Source of the DNA: Variovorax paradoxus
Lineage (GTDB): Bacteria > Pseudomonadota > Gammaproteobacteria > Burkholderiales > Burkholderiaceae_C
NCBI RefSeq assembly: GCF_030811855.1
Contig: NZ_JAUSRN010000015.1
Location: forward strand, 1-64,000
DNA: 64,000 nt
Direction: 5' to 3'
Position 1 is the stretch's first letter. Each line of letters opens with the position of its first letter. The translations under genes and the position numbers were made by a program. Shown here piece after piece: positions 39,916 to 47,686 of the stretch. Under the pieces are notes generated by a model, which saw only the letters and a program-made list of their open reading frames with translations, ran no database searches and was not told where the DNA came from.

Positions 39916-40764
39916 ATGGCACAAGCAATGACAATTCTTTCCGCTATCTGGAGCGTTCTTCAGGCTATCCCCGAAACAGCCTGGACGACGCTCATGGGTT
40001 CCGGCCTCACGCTTCTCGGCGTGCTCGTTGCCAACCGCCACAGTCGCAAGCAACTCCAGACCCAGCTTGCCGCAGACGCCGAAGAAAAGGCGAAGCAGCG
40101 TCGAGCGGATTTACGCCAGGCGGTGTACCTGGAAGGCGCAGAGGAACTCGTCAAGGCAAACTCAGTGATCGGTGCATTGCCGCAAACAGATTTGTCGCAG
40201 GTCAACCCTAGCCATGAACTGAAGGGCTTCTTCGCCTCGATGATCAAGCTGCAGTTGGTCGGTGACCCAAAAACGGCTCGACTGGCCAACGGCCTTGTTA
40301 GTTCGTATGGTGAGGTGCTTGGACGAACGATCGTCCAAGTGATGCCGATTCGCGATGCTGTGTCTAACCTCAAGATTCAGGACGACTTGTACGAAGTGCA
40401 TCAAGTTGAGATCAAACGAATTCTCGCTGAGATGACAGCAAAGAACGAATCGGGCAACCCAGACCTAGAAGCGTTCGAAGCAAAGAACAGGTCACTTGAA
40501 TTTCACAAGGGACAAGCAGCCAGCGTCGAGGAAAAACGGGTGAGGCTCCGTGAGCTTCATATGTCGCTGCTTCTGGAATTCATGCAGTCAATAGCCTCGA
40601 CCATGAAAGTGTTGACGATGGAGCTTCTGCCACTGATGGTCGAGCTAAGGCGCGAACTTGATGTCGGCGGAAGCTATGAAGATTTCAAGGAAATGCTCGA
40701 AGCGCAAGTGCGCCGCGTGCAGGGAATGCTGGACGGCGTTGCAGCAGGCGTTCAGCCGAGATGA
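39916..40764 (+). CDS. Membrane-anchored coiled-coil protein of unknown function
   Basis: 282 residues; family not recognised. A hydrophobic stretch (about 24-40, TLMGSGLTLLGVLVANR) is followed at once by a basic, then long charged helical region (QLQTQLAADAEEKAKQRRADLRQAVYLEGAEELVKAN) and further helices to the end (residues 185-280). The topology (short N-terminal anchor and a cytoplasmic helical domain) resembles several accessory proteins of defence and prophage regions, but no catalytic motif is visible. The RBS CAGGAGCAGG precedes ATG. Stands alone between the integrase and the restriction gene. Confidence 0.7.
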   Translation: MAQAMTILSAIWSVLQAIPETAWTTLMGSGLTLLGVLVANRHSRKQLQTQLAADAEEKAKQRRADLRQAVYLEGAEELVKANSVIGALPQTDLSQVNPSHELKGFFASMIKLQLVGDPKTARLANGLVSSYGEVLGRTIVQVMPIRDAVSNLKIQDDLYEVHQVEIKRILAEMTAKNESGNPDLEAFEAKNRSLEFHKGQAASVEEKRVRLRELHMSLLLEFMQSIASTMKVLTMELLPLMVELRRELDVGGSYEDFKEMLEAQVRRVQGMLDGVAAGVQPR

Positions 40765-40909
40765 GTTGCCCGGCTGCATGGTGTGCGCTTGGCATGCGCG
40801 CTGCGCGTTAGCGTGAACCGCTCGGGCGGCACTGAACCCCGGTCCTTTGATGCGGAGCTCGGGAAGCTGCGCGTAGTCGGTGGTGCTGCTCTGTGAAGTA
40901 GACGGCGAT

Positions 40910-41938
40910 TCAGTCCAGGGCGTTCCGGGATTCGCGACGTCTTTTCCGTGCCTCTGCGTGCATATTGACGGGTGTTGCGCCAAGAACCCGATCAACCATC
41001 GCCGCCAGGAAGCGGCCAGGTGCGAGTTCCTTGGGTATCTTGTCTTGAAGAATCATCACCTTCGGGAGCTGCAGGAGAGCGCTCTCGACGACATAGTCGG
41101 GGTCGTGTGCCGGTGCAATCTCCTCTTCACGTAGTTCCGGTCCGGGCTCCGGTATGGCAGCAGGGGGCGTCTCTTCGCCACTGTCGAGTATCGCGGCAGC
41201 GTCCGAATATTCCATCAAAACGACGCACGTGGCATGGTACGCGTCGTCCTCACGTCCGAGCTTGGCCAGCAGGTCGAATAGCCATTCGGCGGTAGCAGGC
41301 TCCTTCTGAAGAATGTCAGAGCGTAGGCCGAACATGAAGCCAAGGGCGGCGAGAGGATGCCTCAAACGCAGGTTCTTGGCGTCGCCGTAGGATTCCTCGA
41401 CTCGGTTGGCAGCGTTCTTGCCGTAAGAGGAATCCATGCGCTTGGTCGAGATCAACAGCTCGGGCCCCGTGGCCCAGTCGGTGATGATTACATCGACCTG
41501 CTTGAGGTAGTTCTTGCCAAGAATGTTCGCACTAGCTGCGGTGACGTTCTTAACCGCCGCTTCCTGTGTGATGCGGGCTTCGACGGGAGCCCGCTCCTTG
41601 GCAGTCAGTGCTTTCAGCAGGTTCGCAACCGACGCCGGAAGGATGCGCGGATGAATGGGGCGCGGCCAAACCTGGTCGCGGCCAAAGCCTGCGCGTCGCA
41701 GCTCGTAGCTCAGCCAGACGTCCAGGGCCAGCGCGGGCACCCCGGTGCGAGTGTCGGCTTTGAGATAAAGAGGAACGCCGAGCAGTTGGGCAAGGGTCGT
41801 GTAGTCCGGCTCGTAGCGAAGCTCGCCGTCCAAGCCCATGAGCCAGGGATTGCTGTGAAGCCCGTTGTCGGCGGCACGCGCAACGATTCGATCAAAGAGC
41901 TCCCAGGCTTTCGCTTTCGCGTTTGGTTCAGTGGCCAC
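40910..41938 (-). CDS. Probable type II restriction endonuclease
   Basis: 342 residues from a GTG start (41938), chosen because GAGGG lies 6 nt upstream and it overlaps the methyltransferase stop by 11 nt; the longer frame reading into the methyltransferase has no such support. The candidate nuclease core is VDVIITDWATGPELLISTK (Asp149, Ser164-Thr-Lys166), followed by R-V-E at 179-181. This resembles the displaced PD-...-SxK-x12-R-x-E arrangement of Cfr10I/Bse634I-like enzymes. Partner of the adenine-type methyltransferase directly upstream. Specificity cannot be read from sequence; the XamI-like family is one possibility. Confidence 0.65.
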   Translation of the reverse strand: MATEPNAKAKAWELFDRIVARAADNGLHSNPWLMGLDGELRYEPDYTTLAQLLGVPLYLKADTRTGVPALALDVWLSYELRRAGFGRDQVWPRPIHPRILPASVANLLKALTAKERAPVEARITQEAAVKNVTAASANILGKNYLKQVDVIITDWATGPELLISTKRMDSSYGKNAANRVEESYGDAKNLRLRHPLAALGFMFGLRSDILQKEPATAEWLFDLLAKLGREDDAYHATCVVLMEYSDAAAILDSGEETPPAAIPEPGPELREEEIAPAHDPDYVVESALLQLPKVMILQDKIPKELAPGRFLAAMVDRVLGATPVNMHAEARKRRRESRNALD

Positions 41939-43601
41939 TGGCAGCCCTCGTTGTGCGGCGGTGGGCGAACTCTGCACGCGCCTGCCGAATATGCTTGATT
42001 TTTTTTGCCGATAACTTGCTGTACTGGACGAGTACAACGTTGTCCACGACCTCAACGGCGTCGAGCAGCTTGCCTGCGCGAAGCAGGCTGGCGACCTGTT
42101 CCTTAACGGCGCGAAGCGCCCCGGCGCAAGCCAAGATCAAGGCGGGCGAGGGTACGGCCCATACGTCGGCTTCTTTCGGCTCGATCTTCAGGATGCCTCC
42201 TCCGTAAGCGCGACCCACCATCTCCGCGTGCAGCAGCGTGATCGAATTCAAGCTCGCCAGCGGCAGCAGCTCGCGACCGAGTTCACGGTATTTGCCATCC
42301 AGGTAGATGCCGTGCACCGAATTGAGGTGGCGCGCCCCGGCCTCGTTTGTTGTAAGTCGAGGTGTGTCGGCGTTCATGCAGGTCAACAGCAGGTCGGCCG
42401 CCGAGACGAGCGGCACTCGATACCAGGTTTTGCGGACGCGGCACTTGTAGGCAGTGTCGACACCGGTCCGGTGGCCATCTTCGATGTACGCCGCAGCCTC
42501 AGCCGAGGGCTGGTCGCTGGGATAGAAGAGATAGGTGGCATGCCCCTGCCGGCCGAGCGAGGTGAGCATGGCGTCGGAAAGCGTTAGGCCACGCAAATGA
42601 GAGCTCCCAGGTGGCGAGAGGCGCAACAACTCGTTGCGGCGCAGGCCGAGTTCCTTTACGCGCTGCGGCGAGAGCGTGAAGTATTTGTTGTTGCCGGTGA
42701 CGATGCCGAGGGTGGTGTCGCCCCACGTCTCGAGGCTTGTAAACAGGCCGCGCTGAACTGCTGCGTGCAGCGACTTGACGGCATCTGGATCTACGAGGCT
42801 GCTGGTCCACTTGCCCGCTGGGTCAGTCGGCGTCCAGGGCTGCCCCGCGCCAAGAAACGCGAGATTTGCAGCATTCTTCGCCTGGCGGATGACTGCGTGA
42901 TTCGCGGGACCCTCCAGGTAACCGTCGGCAAGGAGCAGCACGACGTCGGCCTCGGCCTCCGAAAATACCTGCTCGTCGAAGAGCACGAGCTGCACGTCGC
43001 GAAAATGGTTGAACAGGAAACGGCGCACGGGGGCCGCATAGTTCACCGACAACAACTCGGCGGGGAGCACAAGCCCGAGCCGGCCCCCTTGCTTTAAGAA
43101 AAGTGCAGAGTGAATTGTGAAGGCCGCCCAGCTGGACGCGAGACCGGTCAGCGACACACCACCTCTGAGGGCGGCAGCGCGAGACCGAGCACGGGACTCG
43201 CCCGCGAAGTCTTGGTAGCGAATGTAGGGCGGGTTGCCGATGACCGTGTCGAAGACCGGCTCAGGTTCGACGAGGAAGAAGTCGCTGTGCCGGATGTGTG
43301 GTTCGCCACCTGCCTCCTGCACGCGTTGGCCGCTAACCTCTGCGCTGTGCGCATGGATTTCGACACCGTGTACGGTCGGGCACGCATCCGGGTCGTGCGA
43401 AAGCTCGCGAAGACGGGCCACGGCAGCGACCAGGAAGGCGGCATCACCGGCGGAAGGCTCCATCACCAAGTCGTCGGCGGTGCGAATGGCCCAACTGGAA
43501 ATGAAGCGGGTGATCTCGTCGGGAGTGAAGAAAGCGCCCCGCTCCTTGCGAAGCGCGGGCGTGTCGTTCGGGAGAATAGAGCGCACGAGGGTCACTCGCA
43601 C
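41928..43601 (-). CDS. Class I N6-adenine DNA methyltransferase of a restriction-modification system
   Basis: 557 residues, GTG start. Gamma-class arrangement as in TaqI: ERGAFFTP (20-27, motif X), MEPSAGDAAFL (47-57, motif I, SAM binding), HSDFFL (105-110), and catalytic NPPYIRYQDF (123-132, motif IV). The C-terminal half is a target-recognition region with a fold-like run GIVTGNNKYFTLSPQRVKELGL typical of these enzymes. It protects host DNA from the endonuclease encoded 11 nt overlapping downstream. Both genes form one unit. Confidence 0.88.
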   Translation of the reverse strand: MRVTLVRSILPNDTPALRKERGAFFTPDEITRFISSWAIRTADDLVMEPSAGDAAFLVAAVARLRELSHDPDACPTVHGVEIHAHSAEVSGQRVQEAGGEPHIRHSDFFLVEPEPVFDTVIGNPPYIRYQDFAGESRARSRAAALRGGVSLTGLASSWAAFTIHSALFLKQGGRLGLVLPAELLSVNYAAPVRRFLFNHFRDVQLVLFDEQVFSEAEADVVLLLADGYLEGPANHAVIRQAKNAANLAFLGAGQPWTPTDPAGKWTSSLVDPDAVKSLHAAVQRGLFTSLETWGDTTLGIVTGNNKYFTLSPQRVKELGLRRNELLRLSPPGSSHLRGLTLSDAMLTSLGRQGHATYLFYPSDQPSAEAAAYIEDGHRTGVDTAYKCRVRKTWYRVPLVSAADLLLTCMNADTPRLTTNEAGARHLNSVHGIYLDGKYRELGRELLPLASLNSITLLHAEMVGRAYGGGILKIEPKEADVWAVPSPALILACAGALRAVKEQVASLLRAGKLLDAVEVVDNVVLVQYSKLSAKKIKHIRQARAEFAHRRTTRAASGH

Positions 43602-43848
43602 ATTCTACGCAGCCCCCGGAAAGGTTTTACGATGGCAAGACACTGGGCCGCTCGCTTTCTTTTCACGTGCTCACGAGCGCATAGAGGGCGTGAAATTGGA
43701 GCATGGCCGACATGCCGTTCGCGGCGGAGCGTCCGGTAAGCTGCGCGTCGTGAATTGATTTCGCCCGAGCTAGGCCACCAGGCCGAACAGCGGATTTTCC
43801 TGCCCGCTTGCCGGAGCTTCTAGGTCAGGGTTGCATCGGGGGAGTGTG
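43602..43848. other. Gap upstream of the methyltransferase with a possible gene tail
   Basis: Divergent gap between the methyltransferase and the unknown gene at 43849. On the minus strand around 43772-43820 a short frame ends ...SGQENPLFGLVA then stop, which reads like a real protein C-terminus and may be debris. Otherwise nothing seen. Confidence 0.3.
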
Positions 43849-44565
43849 ATGGACTATTTGCCCAAGCTCGCGACCATCGAACAAGCGTGCGCTTGGCTCC
43901 ACGCGAAAACCGGGGGCATCTGGATTCTGGCGCGCCTGCTGGAGATGGGGCTCACGCCGTGGTTCTGGCTTGATTACACCCCCACGGCACCTTCGAAGAT
44001 TTTCAACGGTCGATTCGAGGGCTATCTGGCGCCCATGGTGTTCGCAGGCGACACGCACCGTCTGGAGGCTGACGGGGCCGACGCGCTTGTGAACATCACT
44101 CGCACGTCTGAAGGAGAACTGCTCAAAATCGAGCCCGGAATGCGCGTTCCGTTGTCCGAACTGCGATTCAAGCGCGAAGATTTGCAGAATATCGTCGAAA
44201 CGCTTCCCCAACCCGCGCCCGAGGTCGCCGCGATTCCGGACCGTGGTATCGACCTCGGCATGCTGGCGACCCGCGAGGAGTTGATTGAGGCGTTCGGTCG
44301 ATTCGTCGGCATGGATATGTCCTGGTTCGACAATCTGGAAGACACGCCGAAGCTGAAAGCCGCCCGCAAGGTGAAGGGCCAAGGAGGCAGGGGCCGTACC
44401 ACCGTGCCCCTGTTCTGTCCCTACGAGGTCATGCAGTGGCTGATGTCGCCTACCAGTCGCAAGGTGCGCCGTCAGCTGGGCGACCTGACGGCATGGCAAC
44501 AGCTCGAAAGATACTTCCCCAAGGTCTACGCGGCTTATTCAGTCGGTGACCCCCGCACCGATTGA
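43849..44565 (+). CDS. Island protein of unknown function, 238 residues
   Basis: Start MDYLPKLATIEQACAWLHAKTG with GGGGGAG just upstream; an ATG six codons earlier is less well placed. Family not recognised by name, although similar genes beside AlpA-like and primase genes are common in small proteobacterial islands. Features: N-terminal helical region, a central strand-rich part (GRFEGYLAPMVFAGDTHRLEADG), and a conserved-looking C-terminus VPLFCPYEVMQWLMSPTSRKVRRQLGDLTAWQQLERYFPKVYAAY that could bind nucleic acid. First gene of the rightward replication block. Confidence 0.7.
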   Translation: MDYLPKLATIEQACAWLHAKTGGIWILARLLEMGLTPWFWLDYTPTAPSKIFNGRFEGYLAPMVFAGDTHRLEADGADALVNITRTSEGELLKIEPGMRVPLSELRFKREDLQNIVETLPQPAPEVAAIPDRGIDLGMLATREELIEAFGRFVGMDMSWFDNLEDTPKLKAARKVKGQGGRGRTTVPLFCPYEVMQWLMSPTSRKVRRQLGDLTAWQQLERYFPKVYAAYSVGDPRTD

Positions 44566-44640
44566 CCGGGGCAAAACGGCTTTTGACCAGGGTTCACCCG
44601 TCGCTCTGGCCAGGGATTCCCAGTGAAATTGACCGGGGCT
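44561..44640. repeat. Three TTGACC(G/A)GGG repeats ahead of the replication genes
   Basis: TTGACCGGGG at 44562-44571, TTGACCAGGG at 44583-44592 and TTGACCGGGG at 44629-44638, all on the plus strand, separated by 11 and 36 bp. They sit in the 139-bp gap just before the AlpA-like gene, so they may be binding sites for a replication or regulatory protein. Confidence 0.45.
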
Positions 44641-44704
44641 CGTAGTCCGCAATTTACCCCGGCATCGAAGTGCAGCCATGTTCAACAACCCGAGGGGTTA
44701 CGAA

Positions 44705-44917
44705 ATGGCTGCAAAGATCGTTCAACCGGTGGCACTTGAGCGCGAGACCCGCGCCACGTTGCCGACGCCCGAAGCCGCGTTTCATCTGAATCGCGCACAG
44801 CAAACGCTTCGCCTTTGGGCAATGCGCGAGGACGGCCCGCTGCGTCCCATCCGCATCAATGGCCGGCTGGCTTGGCCGGTATCTGAACTGCGCCGGGTGC
44901 TGGGGGTGTCGGCATGA
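44705..44917 (+). CDS. AlpA-like / excisionase-type small DNA-binding protein
   Basis: 70 residues from MAAKIVQPVALERETR (GAGGGG 7 nt upstream; an earlier ATG at 44678 is less likely). Core LPTPEAAFHLNRAQQTLRLWAMREDGPLRPIRINGRLAWPVSELRRVLG is a MerR/AlpA-type winged helix: helix-turn-helix, then a wing and the closing basic helix. Relatives regulate integrase expression or act as excision factors. Overlaps the next gene by 4 nt (ATGA). Confidence 0.75.
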   Translation: MAAKIVQPVALERETRATLPTPEAAFHLNRAQQTLRLWAMREDGPLRPIRINGRLAWPVSELRRVLGVSA

Positions 44918-45360
44918 AGGCCGAACTTGACCGCCTCGCCGCTGCGGTTTTGGCTCTCCATCATGAGGGTGCGGCTTCATGGAACGCTCTGAAAAAATCG
45001 GGTGACCCCAGCAAGGAGTACAGCGCTTTCCAGGATGCACATCAACGCGACTCCAACGTTGTTGTTGAATTTTTGGGCACTGAGAATCCGCGCCATCTGC
45101 GCGTGATCGACGCGCTGCTCAAAAACCCACAGACGCGCAAGGCGATCGACATGTGGGGCGGGTGCAGCAACGGCCCAGAACTCGTGGCCGAACTGCGCCG
45201 CCGCGGGTTGGACATTCCGTGCGACAAGGTGCCATGCATCGACCGTGACGGGTTCGAGGTGAAGCGCGGCGTCTATCACCTCACCGCCGCCGACCGCCGC
45301 AAGATTGGCCGCTGGTTGGTGCGGCGCGGCAAGACTGTCGAGCGAGGGTCGAATGCTTGA
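44914..45360 (+). CDS. Small island protein of unknown function upstream of the primase
   Basis: 148 residues; no family recognised. Two conserved-looking parts: helical N-terminus (LDRLAAAVLALHHEGAASWNAL) and a C-terminal domain ELVAELRRRGLDIPCDKVPCIDRDGFEVKRGVYHLTAADRRKIGRWL with a predicted wing-like DRDGFEVKRGVYHLT. Two cysteines (CDKVPC) are close together. Translationally coupled at both ends (4-nt overlap upstream, 8-nt overlap with the primase gene), so it is probably a replication accessory. Confidence 0.7.
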   Translation: MKAELDRLAAAVLALHHEGAASWNALKKSGDPSKEYSAFQDAHQRDSNVVVEFLGTENPRHLRVIDALLKNPQTRKAIDMWGGCSNGPELVAELRRRGLDIPCDKVPCIDRDGFEVKRGVYHLTAADRRKIGRWLVRRGKTVERGSNA

Positions 45361-47350
45361 CGGGCACACAGTCGACCGTGCCCGCGACGCGCTGTACGCC
45401 ATTCCTGCCGACCTGCGCCGCGAGGAATGGGTGCGCGTCGGCATGGCCGCCCAAGCTGCGGGGCTCGACTCCGACGACTTCAACGACTGGAGCGCGCAGG
45501 CGGCCAGCTACGACGAGCGCGACGCCCGCGCTGCCTGGCGCAGTTTCACGCCGGGCGCAGGTGTCGGGGCTGGAACCCTGTTCATGATGGCTGCAGAGCT
45601 TGGAGGATGGCGCCTCAATGACAAGCCCCGGCACAGGCCCGCACAAGCCCCCAGGAAGGTCGCAGAGCCGCCGCGCAAGTGCAGTTCAGGCATGAGCCCT
45701 GCCGAGGTGTGGAGCCGCTGTGAACCCGCGAACTTGGGGCATCCCTACATCGAGCAGAAGCAAGCCGCCGGAGTGCCGCTGGGTGGCCTGCGTGTGCTGC
45801 CCGCTGGCGACCCGTTGCGCATCGCTGGCGAGAGCATGGCCGGTGCGCTGGTAGTGCCCGTGCTTCGCTTCGATGGCACGCTGTCGAGCCTGCAGTTCAT
45901 CGCGCCGCCCGAGGTGGCCGCACGATTGAAGGTGCAAGGTAAGCCGGGCAAGCTGAATCTGCCGGGTGCCAGTGTCGAAGGCTGGTTTACGGTGGGCGAG
46001 CTTGTGCCCGGTGGCGTGGCGTACGTGTGCGAAGGCATCGGGCAAGCGTGGGCCGCATGGAAAGCGACCGGAGCCGCTGCCGTGGTGTGCTTCGGCTGGG
46101 GCCGTGTGCGTGCCGTTGCTGCTGAACTTCGCCAGCGCGACGCATCCACCCGGTTGGTGCTGGTGCCCGATGCGGGCAAGGAACGCGACGCCGAAGCCAT
46201 CGCCCGCGATGTGCGCGCCGCCGTGGCCTGCATGCCCCAGGGCTGGCCGAATAACAGCGATGTGAACGACTATGCATTGCGTGAAGGGTTCGACATGCTG
46301 GCCGACCTGCTGGAGCACGCCGCCGAGCCCGCACCGCTTGAACCGCGCTTCAAGCTGCTGACCGCCGCAGAACTGCGCGACTTGCCGCCGCTCGCATGGT
46401 GTGTGCGTGGTGTGCTGCCTGCCGTGGGGCTTGCGGCGCTGTTTGGCCCGAGCGCATCCGGCAAATCGTTTCTCGGGTTCGATATGGCCTGCGCCATTGC
46501 GGAGGGCGCCCGCTGGTTCGATTGCCGCGTCGAGGCTGCGCCTGTGGTCTACGCCGCGCTGGAGGGCGAAGCTGGCTTCAAGCTGCGCGCCCAAGCATGG
46601 GAGGCAAGCCGGAGCCGTTCGCTGCCTGCCGGCCTGCGCATGATGCTTCAACCGTTCAGGCTGACCGAGCCCCAGGACGTGCAAGACCTTGCCGCGGTGA
46701 TACCTGCTGGTGCTGTCGTGTTCGTCGACACATTGAACCGCGCCGCGCCGACCGCCGACGAAAACAGCAGCCGCGACATGGGCGAAATTCTGGAGGCTGC
46801 CAAGCGCATGCAATCCATGACCGGGGGGCTGGTGGTGCTGGTCCACCACACGGGCAAGGACAGCACGCGGGGCCTGCGTGGGCACAGTTCGCTATTCGCT
46901 GCGATGGATGCCGCCGTGGAGGTCTCACGCGATGGCGACCGCCGCGAATGGAAGGTAGCGAAATCCAAGGACGGGCAGGACGGCGGCGCGCATCCGTTCA
47001 AGCTGCGGGTGGAGACGCTCGGCATTGATGCACACGGCGACCCGATGACATCGTGTGTGGTGGAGCGCACCACTGCCGCCCAAGAGGTGCGCGCAGTGAA
47101 GCTGCCCCAGGGGGGCAATCAGCGGTTGGTGCTGGAGGCGCTGCGTCCGATGTTCAAGGACGGGACCACGGGCAAGCCGGGAGCGCCGCCGCTGTGCCCC
47201 TGCATCGAGCTGGAGGCCGCCATCGCTGCCGGCGCTGCAAAGCTATCGTGCCCGACCGACAAGCGCAACAGTCGCACCAGAGACGCAATCACGGGCCTCG
47301 CGTCTCGTGGAGTGCTGGGCTTGCACGAGGGGTGGCTGTGGCTGGTGTGA
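45353..47350 (+). CDS. Primase/ATPase: PriCT-2, Toprim-like and RepA-like AAA domains
   Basis: 665 residues. The start MLDGHTVDRARDAL is chosen because the upstream frame overlaps the preceding gene. Residues about 1-60 match the PriCT-2 domain (ALYAIPADLRREEWVRVGMAAQAAGLD). The central Toprim-like region has YVCEGIGQAWAAWKATGAAAVVCFG and LVLVPDAGKERDAEAIA. The C-terminal ATPase has Walker A ALFGPSASGKSFLGFDMA, Walker B AVVFVDTLNRAAP and LVVLVHHTGKDSTRGLRGHSSL, as in RepA/AAA_25 helicases. It should initiate replication or prime synthesis of the excised element. Last gene of a coupled three-gene set. Confidence 0.88.
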   Translation: MLDGHTVDRARDALYAIPADLRREEWVRVGMAAQAAGLDSDDFNDWSAQAASYDERDARAAWRSFTPGAGVGAGTLFMMAAELGGWRLNDKPRHRPAQAPRKVAEPPRKCSSGMSPAEVWSRCEPANLGHPYIEQKQAAGVPLGGLRVLPAGDPLRIAGESMAGALVVPVLRFDGTLSSLQFIAPPEVAARLKVQGKPGKLNLPGASVEGWFTVGELVPGGVAYVCEGIGQAWAAWKATGAAAVVCFGWGRVRAVAAELRQRDASTRLVLVPDAGKERDAEAIARDVRAAVACMPQGWPNNSDVNDYALREGFDMLADLLEHAAEPAPLEPRFKLLTAAELRDLPPLAWCVRGVLPAVGLAALFGPSASGKSFLGFDMACAIAEGARWFDCRVEAAPVVYAALEGEAGFKLRAQAWEASRSRSLPAGLRMMLQPFRLTEPQDVQDLAAVIPAGAVVFVDTLNRAAPTADENSSRDMGEILEAAKRMQSMTGGLVVLVHHTGKDSTRGLRGHSSLFAAMDAAVEVSRDGDRREWKVAKSKDGQDGGAHPFKLRVETLGIDAHGDPMTSCVVERTTAAQEVRAVKLPQGGNQRLVLEALRPMFKDGTTGKPGAPPLCPCIELEAAIAAGAAKLSCPTDKRNSRTRDAITGLASRGVLGLHEGWLWLV

Positions 47351-47460
47351 GTCTCCGAAATTCTCCGTTTTCTCCGTTCCCGGCGAGTTCCGGAGTCTCC
47401 GAAATTCTCCGCTCCCCCTATAGGGGGGAGGAGGTTTCCGGAGGGAGTTTCCGGAGGAGG
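47349..47460. repeat. Cluster of short direct repeats and a near-palindrome after the primase
   Basis: GAGTCTCCGAAATTCTCCG occurs at 47349-47367 and 47393-47411. It is followed by CTCCCCCTATAGGGGGGAG (47412-47430), a near-perfect dyad, and by two copies of GTTTCCGGAGG (about 47434-47444 and 47448-47458). The 110-bp gap is almost entirely made of these elements. Could be an origin, a regulator-binding array or a transcription control region. Confidence 0.5.
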
Positions 47461-47464
47461 TGCT

Positions 47465-47686
47465 ATGGCTGATTTATTCGGTCTGGAGCAACAACTGAGA
47501 CACGTAACGGCTGGCCCGAAGCTGCCCGCGTTGGTGGAGGTATTGAAGGCCCCGCGCACTCACGCTGCCGCAGCGGGGGCGGAGCGCACCACCGTCCACC
47601 GGGCCCGTGAGGCAGAATCGGTCCGCAGCACCCTCGGCACCGCATCAGAACAAGCCGTCGGGCTCGCCGGAGGACTGGACGCATGA
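47465..47686 (+). CDS. Small island protein of unknown function, 73 residues
   Basis: Starts MADLFGLEQQLRHVTAGPKLPALVEVLKAPRTH with GGAGGTGCT directly upstream. No family recognised; helical, with a basic middle (ERTTVHRAREAESVRSTLG). Its stop overlaps the start of the zinc-ribbon protein gene by 4 nt, so the two are translationally coupled. Confidence 0.6.
   Translation: MADLFGLEQQLRHVTAGPKLPALVEVLKAPRTHAAAAGAERTTVHRAREAESVRSTLGTASEQAVGLAGGLDA

Noticed and set aside
47349..47460. CRISPR array
   Set aside because: Repeats are short and unequal, spacing is irregular and there are no cas genes in the window.
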